Source: Cellvibrionaceae bacterium (GTDB taxonomy: Bacteria > Pseudomonadota > Gammaproteobacteria > Pseudomonadales > Cellvibrionaceae). Taken from it: DNA of 60,673 bases. Positions 1 through 7,454 of this stretch are shown in pieces (position 1 is the first letter of the stretch; every line of letters begins with the position of its first letter). The position numbers and the translations under genes were made by a program. The notes beneath the pieces are model-generated. The model saw only the letters and a list, made by a program, of their open reading frames with translations. It searched no databases and was not told where the DNA came from. The DNA lies in contig JAOXRT010000057.1 of the NCBI GenBank assembly GCA_025800365.1, positions 1 through 60,673 of the forward strand, read 5' to 3'.

Positions 1-615
1 CTTACCCTGTTTATCGCGAAGAATCTCCATGCCTGGAACATTTTGATTCTCAACATCAAGTAATTCCAGCGCCTTACTGTTTAACCAAGCATTGTGATAA
101 GCGTCATCGACTATCGCTATTGCTTTTTCAGTACTGACCTCGTCAAGAAAAGATCTAGGGGATTCCATGGGGTGATTAACAAAAAAATCGCTGCTCCATT
201 GTCCACCGCGCACCCATAGCTCACCAGGACGTTCTGTTATGCACTTACGCAATTGCTGCTGAATGTCTTTTGGACTGGCGGTAAAAGGAAAGTTACATTC
301 AAACAAGTCCTTTACAGCACCCACCGTTGGATGAACATGGGCGTCGTTAAGTCCAGGCATTAACATAGCGCCTTCGGCATTCATTCTTTTGGTGTTTGCA
401 CCCAGATATGCTGAAACAGATTGTTCATTACCTAGGGCCAGTATTCGACCATCCTTAATGGCAATTGCTTTCGCTCTCGCTTGAGCGGGGTTCATGGTGA
501 TGATATTTGCGTTTTCGATTACCAAGTCTGCCACATTTTCAGCTTTTAATTCACTGGCTAGCAGTGCAGAAAATGCCGTGATTGAGATTAGTAAGGGCGT
601 ACATTTGGTGAACAT
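1..615 (-). CDS. YtcJ-type amidohydrolase, N-terminal part (cut by window start)
   Basis: Metal-dependent amidohydrolase of the YtcJ/NfdA group; the first 205 residues are visible and the reading frame runs off the window. An N-terminal signal peptide (about residues 1-25, ending LLASELKA) predicts export. The metal-binding DAHVHP motif is near residue 90 and is followed by the WVRGGQW block seen in this family. It resembles the complete amidohydrolase at 10134-11870, so the two are paralogues with likely related substrates. ATG at 615 is preceded by a good AGGAG ribosome site. It lies directly downstream of the TonB receptor at 690-3155, separated by a terminator hairpin. The substrate is unknown; family members hydrolyse exocyclic amide or formamide bonds. 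Confidence 0.85.
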   Translation of the reverse strand, partial: MFTKCTPLLISITAFSALLASELKAENVADLVIENANIITMNPAQARAKAIAIKDGRILALGNEQSVSAYLGANTKRMNAEGAMLMPGLNDAHVHPTVGAVKDLFECNFPFTASPKDIQQQLRKCITERPGELWVRGGQWSSDFFVNHPMESPRSFLDEVSTEKAIAIVDDAYHNAWLNSKALELLDVENQNVPGMEILRDKQGK

Positions 616-625
616 ATAAACTCCT

Positions 626-648
626 AAAAAAGGCCCGCATTACGGGCC
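626..648 (-). terminator. Rho-independent terminator after TonB receptor
   Basis: On the minus strand GGCCCG, loop TAATG, CGGGCC is followed by six T. It sits between the receptor stop at 690 and the amidohydrolase start at 615, so it ends the receptor transcript or attenuates expression of the downstream amidohydrolase. Confidence 0.85.
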
Positions 649-689
649 AGCCTCGGTAGTGAGGAGGCTACCGATTAAGGGAAACAGAT

Positions 690-3155
690 TTAAAAGCGAT
701 AACTCAGCCTCATACCCGCACTTCTCGGTAATCCGGCACTGCGTACATAAGGGCCATTACCACCGCGATAGGCTGCTGGGAAATAGTATTCATCAAAGGC
801 ATTGCGAACCCAGGCCATGACTCGCCACTTGTCGTCAGGGCTAACTAAGGCGGCGCGTAGATTGATCAGCTCGTACTCGTCTGTAGCGGCTTCGGGGGCA
901 ACACCGCCGCTGGTTTCAGCTTGGTAGGAATAATCCATTCCAAGTTCAATTTGATAGCCATTTTGAAGGCCCCACTGGTATTGCAAAGTCGCGTTGTAAC
1001 TCCATTCTGGTGACTGCGCTAACTCCAAGCCGGAAGCATCTCGGCGAACCACAGTAGGCCAAGCGCTGGCCTGTTGATCGATGGCCTGCCACTCTTCTAC
1101 CAATGTATCTAGGTATGCAACACCCAACTGTACCGTCCAACCTTCACCGGGCAACCACTGCATATCGAGCTCAGCGCCATTAATGCGTGACTTCGGCACA
1201 TTGGTTAAGCCCGCAATATTACCCACGAAAGTTACCGCCACGTCCTGCTCTTGCTTATCGCTATAGTCATACCAAAATGCTGCAAGGTTAAGCTGCATGG
1301 TGTTATCCAGCAGTGTAGCTTTCAAACCTGTCTCAAGAGCGTCCAGCTGCTCTTCACCATAAGGTTTTAACTGTGATGTGGCATTTGAGTTGGCACCATT
1401 AAAACCACCTGATTTAAAACCATTTGAATAGGTGGCATACCACAGCAAGTCATCGTTAATGGCGTAATCAATACCCAGCTTACCCATCCATTTTTTGGTT
1501 TCTATACGATCCTCATAAACATGGAAGGCATCATTAACATTCGCTGTACCGATTACCGAGAAAATATAGTTAGCGGAGTTTGGATCATCATCGATGGTGC
1601 CGCAGCTGCCAGGCGATAAACTTGTGCCAAAACTGCTATTAAGGAAATTGGCCAAACTGCCATCACCGGCATCAAAGGTGCAACCGGCCCAATCTCGGGT
1701 TTCCCGGGTATAACGTAAACCTGCCGTTAAACGCCAATCCTCATTAAAGCTCCACTCAATATGAGCAAAAGCTGCTGAAGATTCGGTTTCCTGGGTATAA
1801 CGGGTATCCAATTCTAAAATGGGTGCGGCGTTAAATGGCGCCACATTAAACGGGATCGAGCCGTTACCAAATACAGAATCTGCCATAAAGAAATGGTATT
1901 GCTCTGCCATTTCGTCTTGGCTGTAATAGAGGCCCGCGATCCATAGTAAATCGTCACTTTGAGCGCTGAAACGTAATTCCTGTGAAAAAACATCTAGTTC
2001 TGTGTCATTAATATTGCTGGAATCGAGCTGTGCTGTTCCATCCCAATCATTGCTTTCTTGGCGCTCAAATTCATCATAAGCGGTAATGGAAGTGAGCTCG
2101 ATATCACCTAAAGACCATTCGAGTTTTACCGAGGCACCACGTAATTGATTATCCCGACGCGGGCGTAAATTCCAACGCTGGCCAGTACGCTCACTGATGT
2201 ACTCATTCGTCCAATCTGCGGCTTCATTGTCACCACGTGAATACCAAATCGGCGTTTGTCCAAAGAACTGTCCACCAGGAATCAAGTATTGATCCAGGCC
2301 AAGATAGGGAGCTGCGAAATCACTAGCCAAACCCACATCGCTACCTGCGTATGCAGTATTAGCCCGATTATCTGATTGGTCATCCACGTAATGCAGGTTT
2401 ATTAAAGCCGACAGCGAATCGCTTACACTAATGTCAAACAGTGCCCGCCATGCCAATTGGTCTTTTTCACCCAAGCGGTCATTCCGGCTAAGGCTTTTTT
2501 GCCAGCCTTCATTTGAACTAACTGACTTCAAAGCGAAGCGACCGTTTACTGAATCGTTTATTGAACCGCTTATGTACCCCTCTAGGTCCAATACTTTTAA
2601 ATCGTCATAAGCGATATCAATCGCCGCCTCAAATTCATCTGTTGGCTTTTTACTAACAAAGTTAATTTGCCCCGCCGTTGTATTACGACCATACAAATCA
2701 CCTTGTGGGCCTTTTAACACCTCGACGCGCTCTACATCGAAGAGTACCCCCCGGCTCATTACCGTATACGGAATAGCAACCTCATCCAAATACAAGCCCA
2801 CAGTCGACGAGGCGGCAGTAGAATAATCCTGAAAACCCACACCTCGAATGGTATACAAGGGCACCCCTGTCGCCGCAGTCTCATTAACCGTAAGACCGGG
2901 GGTAAATACTGCAATATCCTCCGCAGTACTAACGCCATTGTCCTTTAACTGGTCGCCAGTAAAAGCATTTACCGTTATGCCAATATCATTCACGCCCTGG
3001 GCGTGTTTTTGGGCAGTAACCACAACTTCTTCCAATGTAGAGGCGTAAACACCGTTGGAGGCTAACAATACCGCTAGAGATAAGCTTTTTAGGGGCATAG
3101 CTTTCTTAGATAAAGCAGTATGCCGTGAAAACAGAGATTTATTTGGTTTATTCAT
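690..3155 (-). CDS. TonB-dependent outer-membrane receptor
   Basis: Outer-membrane active transporter energised by TonB-ExbB-ExbD. From the chosen ATG at 3155 (MNKPNKSLF) there is a long signal peptide ending near SNGVYA, a TonB-box-like stretch LEEVVVTAQ, a plug domain (VERVEVLKGPQGDLYGRNTTAGQINFVSKKP) and a beta-barrel ending in the outer-membrane signature LSYRF. Length about 821 residues, normal for the family. The frame is open upstream to 3227, but that extension is Arg-rich and lacks a ribosome site; a start at 3101 (MPLKSLSLAV) is also possible. The FVSKKPTDEF plug and the neighbouring hydrolases resemble the FecA/CirA-like receptors that import organic substrates; the ligand is not deducible. 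It probably shares a transcript with the downstream amidohydrolase, partly limited by the terminator at 626-648. Confidence 0.93.
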   Translation of the reverse strand: MNKPNKSLFSRHTALSKKAMPLKSLSLAVLLASNGVYASTLEEVVVTAQKHAQGVNDIGITVNAFTGDQLKDNGVSTAEDIAVFTPGLTVNETAATGVPLYTIRGVGFQDYSTAASSTVGLYLDEVAIPYTVMSRGVLFDVERVEVLKGPQGDLYGRNTTAGQINFVSKKPTDEFEAAIDIAYDDLKVLDLEGYISGSINDSVNGRFALKSVSSNEGWQKSLSRNDRLGEKDQLAWRALFDISVSDSLSALINLHYVDDQSDNRANTAYAGSDVGLASDFAAPYLGLDQYLIPGGQFFGQTPIWYSRGDNEAADWTNEYISERTGQRWNLRPRRDNQLRGASVKLEWSLGDIELTSITAYDEFERQESNDWDGTAQLDSSNINDTELDVFSQELRFSAQSDDLLWIAGLYYSQDEMAEQYHFFMADSVFGNGSIPFNVAPFNAAPILELDTRYTQETESSAAFAHIEWSFNEDWRLTAGLRYTRETRDWAGCTFDAGDGSLANFLNSSFGTSLSPGSCGTIDDDPNSANYIFSVIGTANVNDAFHVYEDRIETKKWMGKLGIDYAINDDLLWYATYSNGFKSGGFNGANSNATSQLKPYGEEQLDALETGLKATLLDNTMQLNLAAFWYDYSDKQEQDVAVTFVGNIAGLTNVPKSRINGAELDMQWLPGEGWTVQLGVAYLDTLVEEWQAIDQQASAWPTVVRRDASGLELAQSPEWSYNATLQYQWGLQNGYQIELGMDYSYQAETSGGVAPEAATDEYELINLRAALVSPDDKWRVMAWVRNAFDEYYFPAAYRGGNGPYVRSAGLPRSAGMRLSYRF

Positions 3156-3330
3156 AGATACAGGCGCACCGTGGCCGCCGCTCCTTCTTCGCGAGATAGA
3201 AATTAGCAATCGGAGACATAACGTCAAAGCGGACAGATGTGAACGGCCTTAGCCCAGTCCTAACACTCGGTATTTATTGCTTTAGTTGAGTGCTTCGTGG
3301 GGGATACTACGAATTGGCGGGGGAATTATC

Positions 3331-3368
3331 TTGACGAAAGCGGACAAGGGCTTGACCACTTTCGTCAA
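3331..3368. promoter_or_regulatory. Perfect 10-bp inverted repeat upstream of TonB receptor
   Basis: TTGACGAAAG (3331-3340) and CTTTCGTCAA (3359-3368) are exact reverse complements with an 18-base spacer. It lies in the 280-bp gap between the MBL gene stop and the receptor start. There is no T tract on either strand, so an operator for the receptor gene is more likely than a terminator. Confidence 0.45.
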
Positions 3369-3435
3369 TGGCACACGGTATATAGGCTCGAGCAAGGTAT
3401 ATTTCTTAATGTATATATGGCTCGACTGTGAAGGA

Positions 3436-4368
3436 TTAAGACGACTTCAACTGATCAGGCTTGTCTCTCATATGGTTTATCAAGCTCCACTTCAAGAAGA
3501 AGTCCCTCTCGGTATAGCTGGGGTAGCGTTTGATCATCTCGTCGTAGGCTTGTTTCTTGGTCGAGGCACCCTTGGTCACCTTCACATAGTCATCCAAATA
3601 CTTATCCAACTCCGCGAGCATTGAAAGATCGCCAGGCTTTCCGTGGCCCGGGTAAACGATTGGGTCCTTATCGGCAAATCTCTCTTGAATTCGTTTGAGC
3701 TCAGTACGCCAGTTAGCCACGTCATCATAACTAATATCATCACCAAGCCATGGGTGGATGTTGTTGTAGGCAAGATCAAACAAAAATAGCGCATTTAGAT
3801 CTTTGCTGTACAAGACCGTCATATGGTCCTGCTCTGCGGGAAGAAAATCCGTCATCACCTCTAGCGAACCACCACCAGGAATTTCGAATTGATATGAATT
3901 CAGCAGCGCAATAGTGTTCTCATAATCAAACCCTTTAGGGTCTATTTCAATTGGTATTAATGGTTTTTCTAATGCAGGCTCGCCCTCGGTCTCACCCCCA
4001 TTATTCATATAGATTGCATAGGATTTAATATCCTTACGAATATTCTCATTGGCGACAATGATTTGCGTATCTGGCAATTGATCACGAAAACGCCACATGC
4101 CAGTAAAGTGATCGGTATGACCATGTGATATAAATAAATGGGTAATCGGTAGATTTTTAGACAGGGCTTTCTCAATTAAACCCTTGGTTTCGTCAGATTT
4201 TCTGAGTGCATCTAGAACAACCACAGACTTACCGTTAGACAATATAAATGCATTTACCGTGGCATACTTACCTTCGTAAACCTCTAACGTTAGCTGATTA
4301 GTGTCCTGAGCTTGCACACATAAGCTAGTCGAAATATAAATCAACAAAGCTACTAAGTTTATTCTCAT
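3436..4368 (-). CDS. Exported metallo-beta-lactamase-fold hydrolase
   Basis: Zn-dependent hydrolase of the MBL superfamily, predicted periplasmic. A signal peptide (1-20, ending VQA) precedes an MBL core with the HxHxDH motif complete at H82-G-H84-T-D86-H87 and a later VYPGHG segment carrying another metal-ligand His. I chose ATG at 4368 because GGGAG lies just upstream; an ATG four codons earlier lacks a site. The long C-terminal helical tail after PGHGKPGD resembles the SoxH/quinoprotein-relay-like and lactonase-like groups rather than true beta-lactamases. It is on the same strand as the serine hydrolase upstream and the TonB receptor downstream. The substrate is unknown. Confidence 0.88.
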   Translation of the reverse strand: MRINLVALLIYISTSLCVQAQDTNQLTLEVYEGKYATVNAFILSNGKSVVVLDALRKSDETKGLIEKALSKNLPITHLFISHGHTDHFTGMWRFRDQLPDTQIIVANENIRKDIKSYAIYMNNGGETEGEPALEKPLIPIEIDPKGFDYENTIALLNSYQFEIPGGGSLEVMTDFLPAEQDHMTVLYSKDLNALFLFDLAYNNIHPWLGDDISYDDVANWRTELKRIQERFADKDPIVYPGHGKPGDLSMLAELDKYLDDYVKVTKGASTKKQAYDEMIKRYPSYTERDFFLKWSLINHMRDKPDQLKSS

Positions 4369-4436
4369 GGTGTCTCCCAATTCGGTTTATAAATATTATT
4401 AAATAACTAGCCAATCTCTCAGAAATGGCGTATTAA

Positions 4437-5660
4437 CTATTGCTCTAGCTCTGAATCAGAACTTTGCAACGCAGGAATCACAAACTCGCCCATCACCTTA
4501 GAAATATCTCTAATCTGACGCATCCAAGCTCCCTTACTATCGTAATAAGGAGATTCCATTGGAAACGGTCTAATATCGCCGGTAAATGTCACCAGTACTT
4601 GTTTACCCTTGATAAGGATATTTTCCTGACCACCATAGCCCGATTGTGAAGCGACCGCTTGAGAAGCTGAATATTTTGGTATCCACATCTGATACCCATA
4701 ACCTAGCTCTGCACCGGTTTGATTGCTGGTCATAGCCTCAACAAATTTCGAATCTAAGATTTGCTTGTCGTTCCAACGACCTGAATTAGAAAGAAGGAGA
4801 CCAAATTTGTAGAAGTCCTTAATTCTGAAATGGCTATCCCAACCACCACGCAAAACTCCGTCCTTAGTTGTTAGCCAATAGTTTTGAGCTTGAGGTGGTT
4901 GAGTTGCTAGATTATCCCTGTTCTCATCCCAATCGATCTCTACATCTAAAATATCCAATAGGGATTCAGCGACATATTGTTGCTGAGAAGTGCCTTTCGG
5001 TGTGTTGTAAAAGACTATTGCAGAGAGCAGATGAGAATTACCTGTATTGTAGTGGAAGCGTGATCCAGGACTATGATCCAGGGGCTCAGATAGCAGAAAT
5101 GCAACGGTGTCTTTAGCCGTCTCAAGTCGTAAAAATGAATCGCCACCATCCTGAGGATCAATCCACCGGATACCACTGGTCATGGTTAGCAAGTGATATA
5201 AAGTGATGTTTTCGCGTCCGCCCACAAAATAGTCTTTATACTTCTTGGGTAAAAGTGATTGAATTGGCGTATGCACATCCTTTGGAATATCCCCCTTCTC
5301 CATAGCGATCCCAATCAGAATTGCGCTCAGAGTTTTAGTGGCCGATTGCAATTCATGTACATCGGTTGATTTAACAAGACGCCCCCTACCTGGTGATGCA
5401 TCATTAACGCGATAAAATCGCTCAAAAACCTTCCGACCACAGTGATGCACTGCAAAGCTATGGGTATGATTATCCTTCGTCGACTTTAAATAACTATCGG
5501 CCGCTTCTAACAACTCCAGATCAATAGATAAATTGGCATCGCAGTTATCGTTCGCCTGCCCAGTGGCAAACAACGTGTTAGAGAGAAGAAGCAGAATGAC
5601 AACGCCACACAATTTACTGTAATCGCGTTTATTCCACCTATTCAATTGAATCTTCATCAT
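4437..5660 (-). CDS. Class C beta-lactamase-family serine hydrolase, exported
   Basis: Serine hydrolase of the beta-lactamase/penicillin-binding fold (EstB/AmpC-like). A signal peptide covers about residues 15-36. The catalytic S-x-x-K is SATK at 106-109, the Tyr motif is Y204-N-T within HYNTGNSHLL, and the third motif is around SGYGGQENIL. The start is ATG 5660 (MMKIQ); the frame extends to a TTG at 5675. Length 407, usual for this family, whose members are esterases, D-aminopeptidases or amide hydrolases more often than antibiotic-inactivating enzymes. Its place between a sulfotransferase gene and an MBL-fold gene suggests a role in degrading the substrate imported by the neighbouring receptors. 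Confidence 0.88.
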   Translation of the reverse strand: MMKIQLNRWNKRDYSKLCGVVILLLLSNTLFATGQANDNCDANLSIDLELLEAADSYLKSTKDNHTHSFAVHHCGRKVFERFYRVNDASPGRGRLVKSTDVHELQSATKTLSAILIGIAMEKGDIPKDVHTPIQSLLPKKYKDYFVGGRENITLYHLLTMTSGIRWIDPQDGGDSFLRLETAKDTVAFLLSEPLDHSPGSRFHYNTGNSHLLSAIVFYNTPKGTSQQQYVAESLLDILDVEIDWDENRDNLATQPPQAQNYWLTTKDGVLRGGWDSHFRIKDFYKFGLLLSNSGRWNDKQILDSKFVEAMTSNQTGAELGYGYQMWIPKYSASQAVASQSGYGGQENILIKGKQVLVTFTGDIRPFPMESPYYDSKGAWMRQIRDISKVMGEFVIPALQSSDSELEQ

Positions 5661-5759
5661 TACAGTTATACTCAAACTACTATTTTATTTATTGATTATT
5701 GAGAATCTTAAGAAAAGGCACTGAAGCAAGCTCGGAGTGAGAACCTTCCTCTGAAGCAA

Positions 5760-7361
5760 TCACCTGCAATCAATACCAGCATTTTCCAACAAAACGCGTA
5801 ACGGGCTAAGCTGCTCACTGTATCGTTTCCAGAGTGCAACAGACGATTTATAAATCGGCCTACGTACCTGTGCTGCACTTGCTGTGGTCGATGCCGAATT
5901 ATCCTTGTAGAACTCCAGCGATCTTTCCGACCACGGTAAACCACAGTAATGATATAGCTCTTTTGCCGCTAGCTCGGTGTCAGCCACCAAGTCTTCATAC
6001 TCAACAATATGGATATTTTCCGGAAAAATTTGACACCAATGCTCCATTAATCTGTACAGCGACACATAATATTCCGCTAACTCTTCAAAGCTATAAGAAA
6101 ACGGATAGCCTTTATCAAATAGATTCTTATACATCGCATAGCATTGATCCAAGGGATGCCGTTTCGTCCAAACAACTTTGGCACTCTTAAAGGCCAAGCA
6201 GATCAAACCAACATTAATCGCATTCATGGGCAATTTGTTGATAATGTGATTGTCACTCGCACATAGATCGCTTGCTCTTTTTAGGTAGCTATCAGCTAAG
6301 CTGCTATAGTCAATCGACTGAATAGTATCCAAAGAGTAAAGATCGCCTCTATTTTTGGCATGCTCTAGTTTAGCCGCTTGAAATCTAAACTCTTGGGAAA
6401 ATAAGGTAGATTCACCAAGACTATCTATCAAATCAGATTGGCTGAGCATTCTCTCTACTAAGGTGCTTCCCGAGCGCGGAAAACCCACTATAAAAATCGG
6501 ATCAAGTGATGTTTTTTGGGGCTCATCTGGATTAGAGCTACTTGATCGAAGCTTAGTGACTGAGGAATCATCAAATACCGACTGCATTGCCGAGATTAAG
6601 GACAAATCTCTAGTAAGATCATATTGCAACATAGACCTCTTTCTATCAGCGGCCATTTTCAACATATTAAAAGAGCGCTCGTACTCCCCCAAATCTTCCA
6701 ACTCCTTCGCCAAGGCATAGGCGACTGATACTGATAGTTCGCTGGGTTTGCTTAATTCGGAATTTCGCTCTTCAAGCTCTGAAATATGATTACTCGAACT
6801 GCTCTGCTTTCTCAAAGTAGATCTAAGCCAGTACGCCTCACCATCATCTGGATTCAACGCTATCGCTTGATTAAAACTGTTTTCCGCATCATCAAGCTGG
6901 CCTAAATACCGCTGGACGACCGCCAAATTAAAATAGCTGTGATAACTAGGCGCAAACTTATCCAAAGCGGCCTGAAAGGTAGCTAATGCTTGAGTGTACA
7001 AACCTTGCTGAATTTGCAGCTTTCCAACTTCTTGAAATAGAGAATGTGTTTTGATCTCATTGGGCGAGATGTCTCGAAGTAGCTCTCGGACTTCACACAC
7101 TTCTCCGTGATTTAGCATCGCTTTGAGCAACAGCAGCAACCATTCAAGATTTTCAGGTTCAAGAGATATAGCCTGCTCTGCTGCACGAATTGAAATTTTG
7201 AGGTTATTCAGTTTTAAGGCAAGGTGGCTAGTTTCAGCCCAACCTCTGGCCCAATCAGGATACTGTTTATTAATCAAGGTGCTAATTTCAACAGCTCGTT
7301 GAATATTTTGATGATGGTATTGCTGCCAAAGCTCTGCTACGGCTGCTTCTCGTTGATTCAT
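5760..7361 (-). CDS. TPR-sulfotransferase fusion protein
   Basis: Tetratricopeptide repeats in the N-terminal half (to about residue 200) are joined to a PAPS-dependent sulfotransferase domain (about 285-530). The 5'-phosphosulfate loop is visible as FIVGFPRSGSTLVERM near residue 290. A 3'-phosphate-binding segment (VVWTKRHPLDQCYAMY) follows, with Cys where many members have Ser. ATG 7361 is preceded by AAGGTGG; a TTG five codons earlier is less likely. No signal peptide, so cytoplasmic. Such TPR-sulfotransferases often lie next to TonB receptors in marine proteobacteria. A stand-alone APS kinase at 12849-13385 could provide its PAPS donor. The acceptor is unknown. Confidence 0.9.
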   Translation of the reverse strand: MNQREAAVAELWQQYHHQNIQRAVEISTLINKQYPDWARGWAETSHLALKLNNLKISIRAAEQAISLEPENLEWLLLLLKAMLNHGEVCEVRELLRDISPNEIKTHSLFQEVGKLQIQQGLYTQALATFQAALDKFAPSYHSYFNLAVVQRYLGQLDDAENSFNQAIALNPDDGEAYWLRSTLRKQSSSSNHISELEERNSELSKPSELSVSVAYALAKELEDLGEYERSFNMLKMAADRKRSMLQYDLTRDLSLISAMQSVFDDSSVTKLRSSSSNPDEPQKTSLDPIFIVGFPRSGSTLVERMLSQSDLIDSLGESTLFSQEFRFQAAKLEHAKNRGDLYSLDTIQSIDYSSLADSYLKRASDLCASDNHIINKLPMNAINVGLICLAFKSAKVVWTKRHPLDQCYAMYKNLFDKGYPFSYSFEELAEYYVSLYRLMEHWCQIFPENIHIVEYEDLVADTELAAKELYHYCGLPWSERSLEFYKDNSASTTASAAQVRRPIYKSSVALWKRYSEQLSPLRVLLENAGIDCR

Positions 7362-7405
7362 CAATTCCACCTTCAATTAAATCTTAACTCTGCTTCGTTT
7401 TTATC

Positions 7406-7432
7406 AAAAAAGGCCGGGGAGAATCCCCCGGC
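7406..7432 (-). terminator. Rho-independent terminator after second TonB receptor
   Basis: Minus-strand hairpin GCCGGGG-GATTCT-CCCCGGC is followed by C and six T. It lies between the receptor stop at 7455 and the sulfotransferase start at 7361, so the sulfotransferase is either read through or has its own promoter. Confidence 0.88.
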
Positions 7433-7454
7433 AACAGACGCTGTGAGGACGACG

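Noticed and set aside
4437-5660. Antibiotic-resistance beta-lactamase
   Set aside because: Motifs fit the broad serine-hydrolase family; the KTG-type third motif is not clear and the context is catabolic.
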